Source: Chitinophagaceae bacterium (GTDB lineage: Bacteria > Bacteroidota > Bacteroidia > Chitinophagales > Chitinophagaceae). From it: 64,000 bases of DNA. The translations under genes were made by a program, and so were the position numbers. Positions 1 to 8,987 of the stretch are shown here, in pieces. Within the stretch, counting starts at the first letter, position 1, and every line of letters starts with the position of its first letter. The stretch spans positions 186,001 through 250,000 of the forward strand of contig JACSRW010000025.1 of NCBI GenBank assembly GCA_014879565.1. The letters run 5' to 3'. The notes under the pieces were generated by a model. That model saw only the letters and a program-made list of their open reading frames with translations, was not told the DNA's origin and searched no databases.

Positions 1-263
<263 letters not shown>

Positions 264-312
264 TTACTTTATAGTTGTTATACCCTGATTAGTTAAAATA
301 AAAGTCAAAAGG

Positions 313-362
313 AAAAAGTAAAAAGAATCGGCGTTTTGCGGTCTTCCATTTTTACTTTTTCA
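313..362 (-). repeat. Perfect 13-bp inverted repeat in the rpoB-rpoC spacer
   Basis: GAAAAAGTAAAAA at 313-325 is the exact reverse complement of TTTTTACTTTTTC at 350-362, with a 24-nt loop. It is AT-rich and lies between two co-transcribed genes. It has no terminator shape (no GC stem followed by a T tract). It could be a processing or stability hairpin, or remnant intergenic repeat DNA. Confidence 0.6.
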
Positions 363-374
363 ATTTTTGCTTTC

Positions 375-3300
375 TTATTCAAATTTGAGGTCAAGACCCA
401 GGCCTCTCAGTTCATGCACGAGTACATTGAAGGACTCAGGCACTCCGGCTCTCGGCACATTCTCCCCTTTCACAATGGACTCATAGGTCTTGGCACGGCC
501 AATAATATCATCCGACTTAATGGTCAGCAGTTCCTGGAGAATATTGGAGGCTCCGTAGGCTTCAAGTGCCCACACTTCCATTTCCCCGAAACGCTGGCCC
601 CCGAACTGGGCTTTACCACCCAGCGGCTGCTGGGTAATAAGGCTGTACGGTCCGATGGAACGGGCGTGCATTTTATCATCAACCATGTGGTGCAGTTTAA
701 TAACATAAATCACACCCACAGTGGCCTTCTGATGGAAACGCTCACCGGTTTCCCCGTCGTACAGGTAGGTATGCCCGTACATCGGAATATTGGCCTGCTT
801 ACAGTAATCAGCGATTTCATCCACGGAAGCTCCGTCAAAAATCGGTGTGGAGAATTTCAGTCCAAGGCGCTCACCGGCCCAGCCAAGGATGGTTTCATAA
901 ATCTGACCCAGGTTCATACGGCTCGGTACCCCCAGCGGGTTCAGTACCACATCCACCGGCGTACCATCCTCGAGGAACGGCATATCTTCCTGGCGAACGA
1001 TTTTGGCCACAATACCCTTGTTACCGTGACGGCCGGCCATCTTATCTCCCACTTTCAGTTTCCGCTTCACAGCCAGGTAAACCTTGGCCAGTTTCAGCAC
1101 ACCGGCAGGCAGTTCGTCCCCGATGCTGATATTGAATTTCTCGCGCTTATAACGGCCGAGTTCTTCGTTGAACTTGATATTATAGTTGTGCAGCAACGTG
1201 TTGATCTGGTCATCCACCTTTGCATCACCGGTCCATCCCAGCGGATTGATATTCGCATAGTCAAGGCCACGCAGGTTCTTTTCCGTGAACTTGGCTCCTT
1301 TGCCGATCTGTACTTCACCGAAATTATTGCTTACACCGGCGGAAACATGATTGCTCAGCAGGGTAGTCAGTTTTTCGAGTAATACCTCCAGCAGATCAGA
1401 TTCATTCTTCTCGTGAATCTTTTCCAGTTTCTCAATGGCGGCTTTCTCCCGCACTTTCGCGTTCTTATCTTTTTTCGCACGCTGGAACAGCTTTTTGCCA
1501 ATAACCACCCCTTCTACCCCGTTGGGAGCCTTCAGGGAAGCATCTTTGGCATCACCGGCTTTATCCCCGAAGATGGCCCGGAGCAGTTTTTCCTCCGGAG
1601 TGGGATCACTTTCCCCTTTGGGGGTGATCTTACCGATGAGGATATCGCCTTCCTTCACCTGGGCACCAATCCGGATAATACCGTTTTCGTCCAGGTCTTT
1701 AGTGGCTTCTTCCGATACGTTGGGAATATCCGGGGTCAGTTCTTCTTCGCCCAGTTTGGTATCACGCACTTCCAGTTCGTATTCGGAAATGTGAACGGAA
1801 GTGAAGAGGTCTTCTTTCACTACCCTTTCACTGATCACGATGGCATCCTCAAAGTTGTAACCTTTCCAGGGCATGAATGCCACTTTCAGGTTTTTACCTA
1901 ATGCCAGTTCCCCGTCTTTGGTGGCATAACCCGCGGTAAGGAAGTCGCCGCGTTTTACCTTTTGTCCCTTTTTAACAGCAGGGCAAAGATTGATACAGGT
2001 TTCCTGGTTGGTCTTGATGAATTTGGTCAGTTTGTACACACGCAGGTCATCTTCAAAGCTCACCAGCTTTTCCGCCGCGTCTCTTTCATAGCGCACATGA
2101 ATTTCATTCGCATCCACAAATTCAACCACTCCTTCTCCTTCCGCATGAATCTGGATACGGGCATCACGGGCCGCTTTACCCTCAAGACCGGTTCCTACAA
2201 CAGGTACATCCGGACGCAGCAGGGGCACCGCCTGGCGCTGCATGTTGGATCCCATCAGGGCACGGTTGGCATCATCGTGCTCAAGGAAGGGAATCAGGGA
2301 GGCACTCAGTCCCACAATCTGGTTGGGGGCTACGTCCATATATTCCACATCTCCTTTATCCAGGATCGGGAAATCACCGGTTTCCCGGCTTACAATTTTT
2401 TCTTCTTTAAAATGGCCCTTTTCGTCAATAGGCGTATTGGCCTGGGCAATTTTTGCCAGATCTTCTTCTTCCGCACTCAGGAAGCTGAGCTCCTTCATAT
2501 TCACTTTACCGGCTTCCACTTTACGGTAGGGCGTTTCAATAAAGCCCATATCGTTGATCTTGGCATGCACGCAGAGGGTGGAGATAAGACCAATGTTCGG
2601 TCCTTCGGGTGTTTCAATGGTACACAGACGACCATAGTGGGAATAGTGTACGTCACGCACCTCGAAGCCGGCCCTTTCACGACTCAGACCACCCGGCCCG
2701 AGCGCTGAGATACGGCGCTTGTGGGTAATTTCTGAAAGCGGGTTGGTCTGATCCAGGAACTGGGAAAGCTGTGAGGTTCCGAAGAAGGAATTGATCACAG
2801 AGGACAAGGTCCGGGCATTGATCAGGTCCACCGGTGTAAACACCTCATTATCCCGAACATTCATCCGCTCACGGATGGTACGGGCCATACGGGCCAGTCC
2901 CACACCGAACTGGGCATACAACTGTTCACCTACGGTACGCACCCGGCGGTTACTCAGGTGATCAATATCATCAATCTCCGCTTTACCATTGGTAAGTCGT
3001 ACCAGGTACTTAATGATAAGGATAATATCTTCCTTGGTCAGGGTCTTCTTATCCAGGGGCAGATCAATATTCAGTTTGCGGTTGATCTTGTAACGTCCTA
3101 CTTCCCCGAGATCATACCGTTTGTCGCTGAAAAACAGTTTGTCAATGATACCGCGGGCGGTTTCATTATCCGGGGCATCCGCACCGCGTAACTGGCGGTA
3201 GATAAACTGAACCGCTTCCAGTTCACTGTTGGACGTATCCTTGTTCAGGGTATTATAGATGATGGCATAATCTCCACCCACGTCTTCCCGCTGAACAAAC

Positions 3301-4178
3301 ACTGAGGCCACTTCCATATCGGAAATGGTATCAATGGCTTCTTCATCCAGTACGGTATCCCTTTCCATCACAATTTCATTCCGTTCAATGGAAACAACCT
3401 CGCCGGTATCTTCATCCACAAAATCTTCCACCCAGGTACGGAGTACGCGGGCCGCCAGGCGTTTGCCTACATATTTGGAGAGGGTTTTCTTATCCGCTTT
3501 CACCTCATCGGCCATGCCGAAGAGTTCCAGAATATCCTTATCGGTTTCAAAACCAATGGAACGGAGCAGCGTGGTTACCGGGAATTTTTTCTTCCGGTCA
3601 ATATACGCGTACATCACGTTATTGATATCAGTCGCAAATTCCATCCAGGCGCCCTTAAAGGGAATCACCCGGGCAGAATAGATCTTGGTTCCGTTGGGGT
3701 GCACCGACTGGCCGAAGAATACCCCGGGGGAACGGTGCAGTTGGGATACGACCACCCTTTCCGCTCCGTTAATTACGAAGGTTCCGCGGGGAGTCATATA
3801 GGGAATATTACCCAGAAATACGTCCTGAACGATGGTCTGGAAATCCACGTGCTCCTCATCGTTACAGCTCAGGCGCAGTTTGGCTTTGAGCGGCACGGCA
3901 TATGTAAGTCCTCTTTCCATACACTCATCAATGGTGTAACGGGGCGGATCAATAAAATAATCCAGGAACTCCAGTACGAAAATGTTACGGGTGTCCGTAA
4001 TCGGGAAGTTGTCCTTGAATACGCGGAATAAACCTTCGATATTTCGCTTATCCGGTGTGGTTTCTAACTGGAAAAACTCTTTGAAAGACTGGATCTGCAC
4101 TTCAAGTAAATCAGGCGTTTCAGCCAGGTGCTTGATCTTGCCAAAATCCACTCTTGCGTTCAATTTTGTTGAAGACAT
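375..4178 (-). CDS. rpoB: DNA-directed RNA polymerase subunit beta
   Basis: Catalytic beta subunit of RNA polymerase, 1267 aa, full length for Bacteroidota. The rifampicin-binding region is intact and wild-type-like ([17 protein letters not shown], then [13 protein letters not shown]). The fork-loop motif [10 protein letters not shown] and the active-site motif [12 protein letters not shown] are also present. The C-terminus ends GLGLDLKFE. The ORF track starts 13 codons earlier (4217), but [14 protein letters not shown] at 4178 matches the family N-terminus and fits the promoter at about 4321-4351. The gene has its own promoter because a plus-strand HhH gene separates it from rplL. rpoC follows after 114 nt. 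Confidence 0.97.
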   Translation of the reverse strand: MSSTKLNARVDFGKIKHLAETPDLLEVQIQSFKEFFQLETTPDKRNIEGLFRVFKDNFPITDTRNIFVLEFLDYFIDPPRYTIDECMERGLTYAVPLKAKLRLSCNDEEHVDFQTIVQDVFLGNIPYMTPRGTFVINGAERVVVSQLHRSPGVFFGQSVHPNGTKIYSARVIPFKGAWMEFATDINNVMYAYIDRKKKFPVTTLLRSIGFETDKDILELFGMADEVKADKKTLSKYVGKRLAARVLRTWVEDFVDEDTGEVVSIERNEIVMERDTVLDEEAIDTISDMEVASVFVQREDVGGDYAIIYNTLNKDTSNSELEAVQFIYRQLRGADAPDNETARGIIDKLFFSDKRYDLGEVGRYKINRKLNIDLPLDKKTLTKEDIILIIKYLVRLTNGKAEIDDIDHLSNRRVRTVGEQLYAQFGVGLARMARTIRERMNVRDNEVFTPVDLINARTLSSVINSFFGTSQLSQFLDQTNPLSEITHKRRISALGPGGLSRERAGFEVRDVHYSHYGRLCTIETPEGPNIGLISTLCVHAKINDMGFIETPYRKVEAGKVNMKELSFLSAEEEDLAKIAQANTPIDEKGHFKEEKIVSRETGDFPILDKGDVEYMDVAPNQIVGLSASLIPFLEHDDANRALMGSNMQRQAVPLLRPDVPVVGTGLEGKAARDARIQIHAEGEGVVEFVDANEIHVRYERDAAEKLVSFEDDLRVYKLTKFIKTNQETCINLCPAVKKGQKVKRGDFLTAGYATKDGELALGKNLKVAFMPWKGYNFEDAIVISERVVKEDLFTSVHISEYELEVRDTKLGEEELTPDIPNVSEEATKDLDENGIIRIGAQVKEGDILIGKITPKGESDPTPEEKLLRAIFGDKAGDAKDASLKAPNGVEGVVIGKKLFQRAKKDKNAKVREKAAIEKLEKIHEKNESDLLEVLLEKLTTLLSNHVSAGVSNNFGEVQIGKGAKFTEKNLRGLDYANINPLGWTGDAKVDDQINTLLHNYNIKFNEELGRYKREKFNISIGDELPAGVLKLAKVYLAVKRKLKVGDKMAGRHGNKGIVAKIVRQEDMPFLEDGTPVDVVLNPLGVPSRMNLGQIYETILGWAGERLGLKFSTPIFDGASVDEIADYCKQANIPMYGHTYLYDGETGERFHQKATVGVIYVIKLHHMVDDKMHARSIGPYSLITQQPLGGKAQFGGQRFGEMEVWALEAYGASNILQELLTIKSDDIIGRAKTYESIVKGENVPRAGVPESFNVLVHELRGLGLDLKFE

Positions 4179-4295
4179 ATGCGTAAAACCGGTTTTACAA
4201 CGTTGAGGACATACCAATCACGTTCATGCTCTCATTTTAGAAAAAACGAAAGTCAATGATTATCAACTAGTTGCACATGAATTGGGATGTCAAAA

Positions 4296-4303
4296 TATAT
4301 TTG
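4296..4303 (+). promoter_or_regulatory. -7 element for the HhH gene (divergent from rpoB promoter)
   Basis: An exact TATATTTG lies on the plus strand, with a TTG about 22 nt upstream. It is 140 nt upstream of the HhH ATG and only about 20 nt from the rpoB -7 element on the other strand, so the two genes share a divergent promoter region. Confidence 0.45.
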
Positions 4304-4320
4304 GCCAAAATAAAGGATTG

Positions 4321-4351
4321 CAAAGGTAGGGATTATATATTCTTAAACAAG
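4321..4351 (-). promoter_or_regulatory. Bacteroidota-type promoter for rpoBC
   Basis: On the minus strand a -7 element TACCTTTG (4328-4321) is preceded, after exactly 19 nt, by a TTG-containing -33 element (4350-4348). This matches the Bacteroidota primary-sigma consensus TTTG-N19/20-TAnnTTTG. It predicts a leader of about 135 nt before rpoB. Confidence 0.7.
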
Positions 4352-4442
4352 AAAAGTTTGCCCACCATAACCGGGCCAAAAACACGGAAAATCAGGGTTT
4401 TTTACCCCTTGACTTCTACGCCCGGCAGGCTATTATCGCGTT

Positions 4443-5384
4443 ATGAAAAAAAATCATTCGTTACGCGATTATTTCACTTTTTCCCGGAAGGAAAGGCTGG
4501 CCCTGCTGGTACTGCTTCTGTTGACGGGCACCCTTTTCCTGCTTCCCTCTTTCTTCCCGGGAAGCGGTAAAGTGCGTTATTCGACGGCCGACAGCAGCTG
4601 GATCCGGGAAATGGCCAGGCGGACTGTGCCTTCAGGTGACAGCTTTCAGCGAACCGGGAAAAAACTGACAGTTGCTGAACCGGAAAGTCAGGCCGGGCCT
4701 CCTGCAGTATTATTCCCTTTTGATCCCAATACAGTCAGCGGAGAGGAATGGAGCCGGCTGGGTTTACGGGACCGTACCATCCGGACCATTCTGCGTTTCC
4801 GGGAAAAGGGCGGGATTTTCCGTAAACCGGAGGACCTGGGCCGGATTTATGGTCTGCACCCGGAAGAATTCAATCGTTTACAGCCCTGGATCAGGCTGGA
4901 GTCCCCTTTTAAACCAACCGGGAGTACCAGCCCGGAAACATTTTCTAACCGGCCATCATTTCCCACTTATAAAAAGAAAGAATACAGGCAGGTTGATATA
5001 AATGATGCAGATTCGGCTGATTGGGTTCTTTTGCCGGGTATCGGAGCCAGGCTGGCGGCAAGAATTGTTTCTTTCCGGGAAAAACTTGGAGGATTTTATA
5101 ATCCTGATCAGGTAGCAGAGACCTGGGGCTTACCCGATTCTGTTTTCATCAACATTCGGCCCTATCTGAGTTTGGGTAATAGAAGCCACCGGAAATTGAA
5201 TCTGAACGCGGTTGCCGAAGCGGAACTGAAAGCACACCCCTATTTCAGGTGGCAGATCTTAAAGCCCCTGCTGGCGTACCGGGCAGAACATGGCCCGTTC
5301 GGGCGGGTGGAGGATATCCGGAAAATCCAGGCTATCAGCGATTCGGTCTACCGGAAAATCAGTCCGTATTTATTGGTGGAATAA
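4443..5384 (+). CDS. Membrane-anchored triple helix-hairpin-helix protein (ComEA-like)
   Basis: Protein of 313 aa with a short basic N-terminus, one hydrophobic segment at about residues 19-37 (ALLVLLLLTGTLFLL), and then three ComEA-type HhH units of about 60 aa. The central unit is clearest, with VDINDADSADW and LLPGIGARLAARIVSFRE. The first (FDPNTVSGEEWSRLGL) and third (LNLNAVAEAELK) are diverged copies. The family binds DNA without sequence specificity. The layout suggests a membrane-tethered, extracytoplasmic DNA-binding protein such as a competence receptor; this is inference. It is the only plus-strand gene among the rpl-rpo genes. It ends 44 nt from the rplL stop, and the two share a terminator hairpin. 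Confidence 0.85.
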   Translation: MKKNHSLRDYFTFSRKERLALLVLLLLTGTLFLLPSFFPGSGKVRYSTADSSWIREMARRTVPSGDSFQRTGKKLTVAEPESQAGPPAVLFPFDPNTVSGEEWSRLGLRDRTIRTILRFREKGGIFRKPEDLGRIYGLHPEEFNRLQPWIRLESPFKPTGSTSPETFSNRPSFPTYKKKEYRQVDINDADSADWVLLPGIGARLAARIVSFREKLGGFYNPDQVAETWGLPDSVFINIRPYLSLGNRSHRKLNLNAVAEAELKAHPYFRWQILKPLLAYRAEHGPFGRVEDIRKIQAISDSVYRKISPYLLVE

Positions 5385-5411
5385 AAAAACCCCCGCAAGC
5401 GGGGGCTTTGC
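5384..5411 (-). terminator. Rho-independent terminator after rplL
   Basis: On the minus strand, AGCCCCCGC-TT-GCGGGGG is followed by seven T residues. It lies directly downstream of rplL and also just after the HhH stop on the other strand, where the T tract is weak. It implies that rplKAJL transcription stops here rather than running into rpoB. Confidence 0.85.
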
Positions 5412-5428
5412 CAATATCGGAAAGGATA

Positions 5429-5806
5429 TTAAGCGATTTCCACATCAGCACCGGCTTCTTTCAGCTTGGCTGCGATTTCTTCGGCTTCAGCCTTGGAAAC
5501 ACCTTCTTTCACATTTTTCGGAGCACCGTCAACCAGGTCTTTTGCTTCTTTCAGACCGAGACCAGTCAGGTCTTTCACCACCTTCACTACGTTCAGTTTG
5601 GAAGCACCACCGTTTTTCAGTACTACGTTGAAAGAAGTTTTTTCTTCTGCAGCAGCGGCACCACCACCATCACCACCAGCGGCAACCACTACAGCGGCGG
5701 CGGCGGGTTCGATACCGTACTCAGTTTTCAGGAAATCAGCTAATTCCTGTACTTCTTTTACTGTTAAGCCTACCAGGCTTTCTGCTAATGCTTTTACGTC
5801 TGCCAT
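5429..5806 (-). CDS. rplL: 50S ribosomal protein L7/L12
   Basis: Ribosomal stalk protein bL12, 125 aa, of normal length. It has an N-terminal dimerisation domain ([22 protein letters not shown]) and an Ala/Gly-rich hinge at about residues 37-55 ([21 protein letters not shown]). The conserved C-terminal factor-binding domain follows ([27 protein letters not shown]). The stalk recruits EF-Tu, EF-G and the other translational GTPases. It lies 111 nt downstream of rplJ, with a UUCG-type hairpin at the start of that spacer, and is followed by a strong terminator. Confidence 0.97.
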   Translation of the reverse strand: MADVKALAESLVGLTVKEVQELADFLKTEYGIEPAAAAVVVAAGGDGGGAAAAEEKTSFNVVLKNGGASKLNVVKVVKDLTGLGLKEAKDLVDGAPKNVKEGVSKAEAEEIAAKLKEAGADVEIA

Positions 5807-5894
5807 TTGTTTGAATTTTTACCGTCTTCATTTCCTGTCCCGGTTGCGGGCCGGAGGATCCGACGGCGGGTTTAAAAAAATTGTGTTTATAATC

Positions 5895-5912
5895 ATGCGG
5901 CGAACCGCAGGT
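5895..5912 (-). promoter_or_regulatory. UUCG-loop hairpin in the rplJ-rplL spacer
   Basis: On the minus strand, just after the rplJ stop codon, TGCGG-TTCG-CCGCA forms a 5-bp stem closed by a TTCG tetraloop. It is a very stable small RNA hairpin and lacks an adjacent T run. It may protect or process the mRNA between genes whose products are needed in different amounts. That function is inference. Confidence 0.5.
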
Positions 5913-5917
5913 TATGC

Positions 5918-6442
5918 TTATTCGGCCGCTGCGGCTTCTGCGCCACCGGCTTTCTGCTCGTGGTGATGCAGGAGGGCTGCGAGTACCCGTTTGGCCGGGG
6001 ATTGCAGCAATCCGATCACTTCGCCGATCAGTTCGTTCTTCGTCTTGATCTGGGTAAGTGCTTTCAGGTTGTTATCACCCATGTATACATCCCCGTTGAT
6101 AAAGGCGGCTTTCAGCACGGGTTTTTCTCCGTTGCTTTCCTTCCGGAAAGAGCTGATGATCAGAGCCGGCTCCTTAGGATTTTCGGAGAACATCAGGGCG
6201 GTTACCTTATGCAGGGAATCATATACCCCTGCATATTTTTCATTATCCAGTGATTCAAGCGCTTTGCGGATCAGGGTGTTCTTAGCCACCTTCATCTCCA
6301 CATTCTTGTTGAAACAGGCCCGGCGGAGTTTACCCACCTGCTCCACCGACAGCGACTCGGTATCGGCCACATAGAAGTTGTTATATTGAGAGAACTTGCC
6401 TTTCAGCAGCTCAATCACTTCGTTTTTTTGATCTTTAGTCAT
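5918..6442 (-). CDS. rplJ: 50S ribosomal protein L10
   Basis: Stalk base protein uL10, 174 aa. The N-terminus (MTKDQKNEVIELLKGKFSQYNNFYVADTESLSVEQ) and the rRNA-binding core (NKNVEMKVAKNTLIRKAL) are typical. The C-terminal alpha-helix that binds L12 dimers ends with an Ala/Glu-rich tail. L10 anchors L7/L12 to 23S rRNA near L11. It is the third gene of rplK-rplA-rplJ-rplL, 67 nt after rplA, and has no Shine-Dalgarno sequence before the ATG, as expected for Bacteroidota. Confidence 0.96.
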   Translation of the reverse strand: MTKDQKNEVIELLKGKFSQYNNFYVADTESLSVEQVGKLRRACFNKNVEMKVAKNTLIRKALESLDNEKYAGVYDSLHKVTALMFSENPKEPALIISSFRKESNGEKPVLKAAFINGDVYMGDNNLKALTQIKTKNELIGEVIGLLQSPAKRVLAALLHHHEQKAGGAEAAAAE

Positions 6443-6509
6443 TTTATGTATTTTTTGACTGGTCAGTTAATGGGAGGCTATCGGCCCTCTTGCGGAGGAC
6501 ACGGCTTCC

Positions 6510-7205
6510 TTAGTGAACAAATGCTTTGGTGTCAATGGCGATACCCGGGCTCATGGAACTGGCCATGCTGATGCCTTTCAGGTATGTTCCCTTGGCGGAT
6601 GAGGGTTTAGCCTTGATTACCGCGTTCAGCAGCTCCTGGCTGTTTTCCGCGATTTTTTCCGGGCTGAAACTGATCCTTCCGATGGAAGCGTGGATAATAC
6701 CCACTTTATCAACCTTGAATGCGATTTTACCGCCTTTTACATCCGTGATGGCGGTAGCCACATCATTTGTTACTGTACCGGTCTTGGGGTTGGGCATCAG
6801 GTTACGGGGACCCAGCACTTTACCCAGTTTACCGATTTTCGGCATCACGGAAGGGGTGGCGATGATAACATCCACATCTACCCATCCGCTTTCAATTTTC
6901 TGTACAAACTCATCCAGCCCCACATAATCAGCGCCGGCGCCTTTGGCTTCCGCTTCTTTATCGGGGGTACAAAGAACCAGAACACGTTTTGTTTTACCGG
7001 TTCCGTGCGGCAGGTTTACCGTACCGCGAATGGCCTGGTCTGCTTTTTTGGGATCCACACCCAGGCGGATGTGCAGGTCCACAGAAGCATCAAACTTACA
7101 GGTGGTGATGCTTTTCACCAGGGCCGAAGCTTCTTTCAGGCTGTATGTTTTGTTGCCATCTACCTTGGTATTGGCTACTTTTCTTTTTTTACTAATGAAT
7201 GCCAT
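6510..7205 (-). CDS. rplA: 50S ribosomal protein L1
   Basis: Protein uL1, 231 aa, full length. It binds the L1 stalk of 23S rRNA and helps release E-site tRNA. Conserved elements include [16 protein letters not shown], the [11 protein letters not shown] motif, [20 protein letters not shown] and [18 protein letters not shown]. In other bacteria L1 also represses its own operon by binding the leader mRNA. A hairpin in the rplK leader is a possible site but was not matched to a known L1 target. It lies 38 nt after rplK. Confidence 0.97.
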   Translation of the reverse strand: MAFISKKRKVANTKVDGNKTYSLKEASALVKSITTCKFDASVDLHIRLGVDPKKADQAIRGTVNLPHGTGKTKRVLVLCTPDKEAEAKGAGADYVGLDEFVQKIESGWVDVDVIIATPSVMPKIGKLGKVLGPRNLMPNPKTGTVTNDVATAITDVKGGKIAFKVDKVGIIHASIGRISFSPEKIAENSQELLNAVIKAKPSSAKGTYLKGISMASSMSPGIAIDTKAFVH

Positions 7206-7243
7206 GATAATTTCTTTTAAAGGATTTCAAAAAACCGGGCTGA

Positions 7244-7687
7244 TTAATTTTCCCAGGGGGCTTTACCTTCCACATTAAGACCCATGCTGCGGGCGGTACC
7301 GGCTACCATTTTCATGGCGCTTTCAATGGTAAAACAGTTCAGGTCAGGCATCTTGTCTTCAGCGATGGCCTTCACCTGATCCCAGGTTACCTTACCTACT
7401 TTGGCACGGTTGCTTTCTTTGGAACCCTTCTGAATTTTGGCTGCCTCCATCAGCTGAACAGCTGCGGGGGGTGTTTTGATAATAAAATCAAAACTCTTGT
7501 CAGAATAAACAGTGATTAAAACAGGGAGAACTTTTCCCATTTTGTCCTGCGTTCTTGCATTGAACTGTTTGCAGAATTCCATGATGTTGATACCCTTGGA
7601 ACCCAGCGCAGGACCGATCGGAGGTGCGGGGTTGGCCTGGCCACCCTTGCACTGCAGCTTTACAAAGCCGGAGATTTCTTTTGCCAT
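7244..7687 (-). CDS. rplK: 50S ribosomal protein L11
   Basis: Protein uL11, 147 aa. It forms the GTPase-associated centre with L10 and its rRNA. The N-terminal domain shows [28 protein letters not shown], and the C-terminal rRNA-binding domain shows [23 protein letters not shown]. It is the first gene of its unit, with a near-consensus promoter at 7864-7894 and a leader of about 170 nt. That leader contains a 7-bp hairpin and a REP-like palindrome. No Shine-Dalgarno sequence is visible. Confidence 0.97.
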   Translation of the reverse strand: MAKEISGFVKLQCKGGQANPAPPIGPALGSKGINIMEFCKQFNARTQDKMGKVLPVLITVYSDKSFDFIIKTPPAAVQLMEAAKIQKGSKESNRAKVGKVTWDQVKAIAEDKMPDLNCFTIESAMKMVAGTARSMGLNVEGKAPWEN

Positions 7688-7711
7688 TTTCTTTGATTTA
7701 TTGGTTCTAGC

Positions 7712-7730
7712 GATCTGCTTCAGGCAGATC
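7712..7730 (-). promoter_or_regulatory. Hairpin in the rplK leader
   Basis: GATCTGC-TTCAG-GCAGATC is a perfect 7-bp stem with a 5-nt loop, 25 nt upstream of the rplK ATG. Its position would suit translational control of the rplKA genes. Whether L1, L11 or nothing binds it cannot be told from the sequence. Confidence 0.45.
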
Positions 7731-7749
7731 TCCCAAATTCATCCATCGT

Positions 7750-7776
7750 CCTCCGTAGCTTCCGCGAAGGAGGAGA
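7750..7776. repeat. REP-like palindrome in the rplK leader
   Basis: The imperfect palindrome reads CCTCCTTCGC-GG-AAGCTACGGAGG on the minus strand. It shares the core TTCGC-NN-AAGCTA with three copies at 10.60-10.70 kb. A more degenerate copy appears to follow at about 7778-7800. It lies in transcribed leader sequence between the rplK promoter and its start. Confidence 0.65.
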
Positions 7777-7863
7777 TAATCCTCTTCCGTAAAAACGCCG
7801 GAGTAACATTTTTTTCCCTCCTGGTGAAACATCGGGGGATAAGGAAAGAACTGATTGGGGCGG

Positions 7864-7894
7864 CAAAGGTAAGCGGAAAACCTATACCGGCAAA
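7864..7894 (-). promoter_or_regulatory. Consensus promoter of the rplKAJL operon
   Basis: The minus strand reads TTTG (7894-7891), a 19-nt spacer, then TACCTTTG (7871-7864). Both elements match the Bacteroidota -33/-7 consensus exactly. It lies just downstream of the nusG terminator, so rplKAJL starts a new transcription unit. Confidence 0.85.
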
Positions 7895-7928
7895 GGTTTT
7901 CCGCCATTTTTTAATTGAGCCGGACCCA

Positions 7929-7961
7929 TAAAAAAAGCCATCCGCACAGCGAATGGCTTTC
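7929..7961 (-). terminator. Rho-independent terminator after nusG
   Basis: On the minus strand AAAGCCATTCGC-TGTG-CGGATGGCTTTTTTT forms a stem of about 11 bp (one G-T pair) ending in a T7 tract, 20 nt after the nusG stop. Confidence 0.85.
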
Positions 7962-7980
7962 CATCTGTTGAACCGGCGGA

Positions 7981-8562
7981 TCAGCTGATCTTTTCCACCT
8001 GCATATAGTTGAGTTCCACAGGAGTAGAACGACCAAATATCTTTACGGTCACTTTCAGTTTTTTCTTCTCGTCGTTCACTTCCTCAATCACCCCGTTGAA
8101 ATCATTGAAGGGGCCCTCGATGATCTTGATGGTTTCGCCTACGATAAACGGCTCGCTCATGCTGATGCCGCCCACTTCAGCCATTTCATCCATTTTACCC
8201 AGCATCTTGTTCACTTCGGCCTTACGCAGGGCAATGGGATTTTCCTTACCCAGGAAGTGAATGACATTGGTGGTATTTTTGATGATATCCCGGAGGTCAT
8301 CACTGAGTTTTCCTTCGGCAATTTCAATCATTACATAACCGGGATAGTAGTTCCGTTCCCGCATTACCTTTTTTCCGCCGGCCACCTTATACACCTTTTC
8401 CACGGGCAGGAATACCTGTTTGACGATTTCGCTCCATCCACCGCGGGAAATTTCCTTGTCAAGGTATTCCTTGACCTTCTTTTCCTTGCCACTCACCACA
8501 CGGAGCACATACCATTTGGTCTCCTGCTGTTTTACATTCTCTGTATTGGGCGTTGTTTCCAT
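7981..8562 (-). CDS. nusG: Transcription termination/antitermination protein NusG
   Basis: Protein of 193 aa with an N-terminal NGN domain (KWYVLRVVSGKEKKVKEYLDKEI; NYYPGYVMIEI) and a C-terminal KOW domain (VGETIKIIEGPFNDFNGVIEEV). NusG binds RNA polymerase, modulates pausing and Rho action, and can link to S10 on the ribosome. Its ATG overlaps the secE stop by one base (TGATG), so the two are translationally coupled. A strong terminator follows. Confidence 0.96.
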   Translation of the reverse strand: METTPNTENVKQQETKWYVLRVVSGKEKKVKEYLDKEISRGGWSEIVKQVFLPVEKVYKVAGGKKVMRERNYYPGYVMIEIAEGKLSDDLRDIIKNTTNVIHFLGKENPIALRKAEVNKMLGKMDEMAEVGGISMSEPFIVGETIKIIEGPFNDFNGVIEEVNDEKKKLKVTVKIFGRSTPVELNYMQVEKIS

Positions 8563-8756
8563 CAGAAAAGTTGTTTGTAAATAAACTTCAGTCCGTTACC
8601 AATGACAGAATCCATAGCCAGTACGATAAACGTAATAACCAGGGTGGCAACCAGTACAATCATTGTTGATTGCTGCAGTTGCGTCCAGGTGGGCCAGGAA
8701 ACTTTTTCTGAGAGTTCTTTATAGCTCTCCCGGAAATAGGTCGAAATTTTATTCAT
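8562..8756 (-). CDS. secE: Preprotein translocase subunit SecE
   Basis: Short SecE of 64 aa, with a cytoplasmic amphipathic helix (YFRESYKELSEKVSWPTWTQLQQST) and one transmembrane helix (MIVLVATLVITFIVLAMD). It stabilises SecY in the Sec channel. The ORF track begins at 8798, inside the tRNA-Trp gene. The start chosen here, MNKISTYFRE at 8756, removes that overlap and matches the family. It sits between tRNA-Trp and nusG. Confidence 0.94.
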   Translation of the reverse strand: MNKISTYFRESYKELSEKVSWPTWTQLQQSTMIVLVATLVITFIVLAMDSVIGNGLKFIYKQLF

Positions 8757-8765
8757 AAATACAAT

Positions 8766-8839
8766 TGGCACGGGCAGAGAGATTCGAACTCCCATCAACG
8801 GTTTTGGAGACCGCTATTCTGCCATTGAACTATGCCCGT
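8766..8839 (-). tRNA. tRNA-Trp (anticodon CCA)
   Basis: Cloverleaf on the minus strand: acceptor ACGGGCA/TGCCCGT, anticodon loop CTCCAAA (CCA), T-loop TTCGAAT, discriminator G, then a genome-encoded CCA (8768-8766). It lies between tuf and secE. The first 11 bases of its 5' end, read on the plus strand as ACTATGCCCGT, are repeated 83 nt away at 8912-8922. Confidence 0.95.
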
Positions 8840-8922
8840 GTTTGCATAACCCCATTGAATGCTGACGAAGCGAAGCTTGTCTGCATCCCGACCGGCCTTT
8901 GCCGCGTCGGGACTATGCCCGT
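8829..8922. repeat. Hairpin-rich 72-bp insertion flanked by 11-bp direct repeats at tRNA-Trp
   Basis: ACTATGCCCGT occurs at 8829-8839 (the 5' end of tRNA-Trp) and again at 8912-8922. The 72 bp between them contains two hairpins: GACGAAGC/GCTTGTC (one bulge), and a strong one with stems CCCGAC/GTCGGG and CGGC/GCCG. This has the form of a small non-autonomous element with a target-site duplication, or a recombination scar. Confidence 0.5.
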
Positions 8923-8928
8923 AAGAAC

Positions 8929-8964
8929 AATTAGCTAATCAGCGAATTTGCCAATTAGCTAATT
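8929..8964. repeat. Two copies of AATTAGCTAAT between tuf and tRNA-Trp
   Basis: AATTAGCTAAT at 8929-8939 and the perfect palindrome AATTAGCTAATT at 8953-8964 start 24 nt apart. They lie just downstream of the tuf stop. No coding or terminator function is evident. Confidence 0.55.
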
Positions 8965-8987
8965 GAACTTTATTAAGCAATATACGC

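Noticed and set aside
1962-2708. 248-aa plus-strand ORF opposite rpoB
   Set aside because: Shadow of rpoB, as are the other plus-strand ORFs between 336 and 4206.
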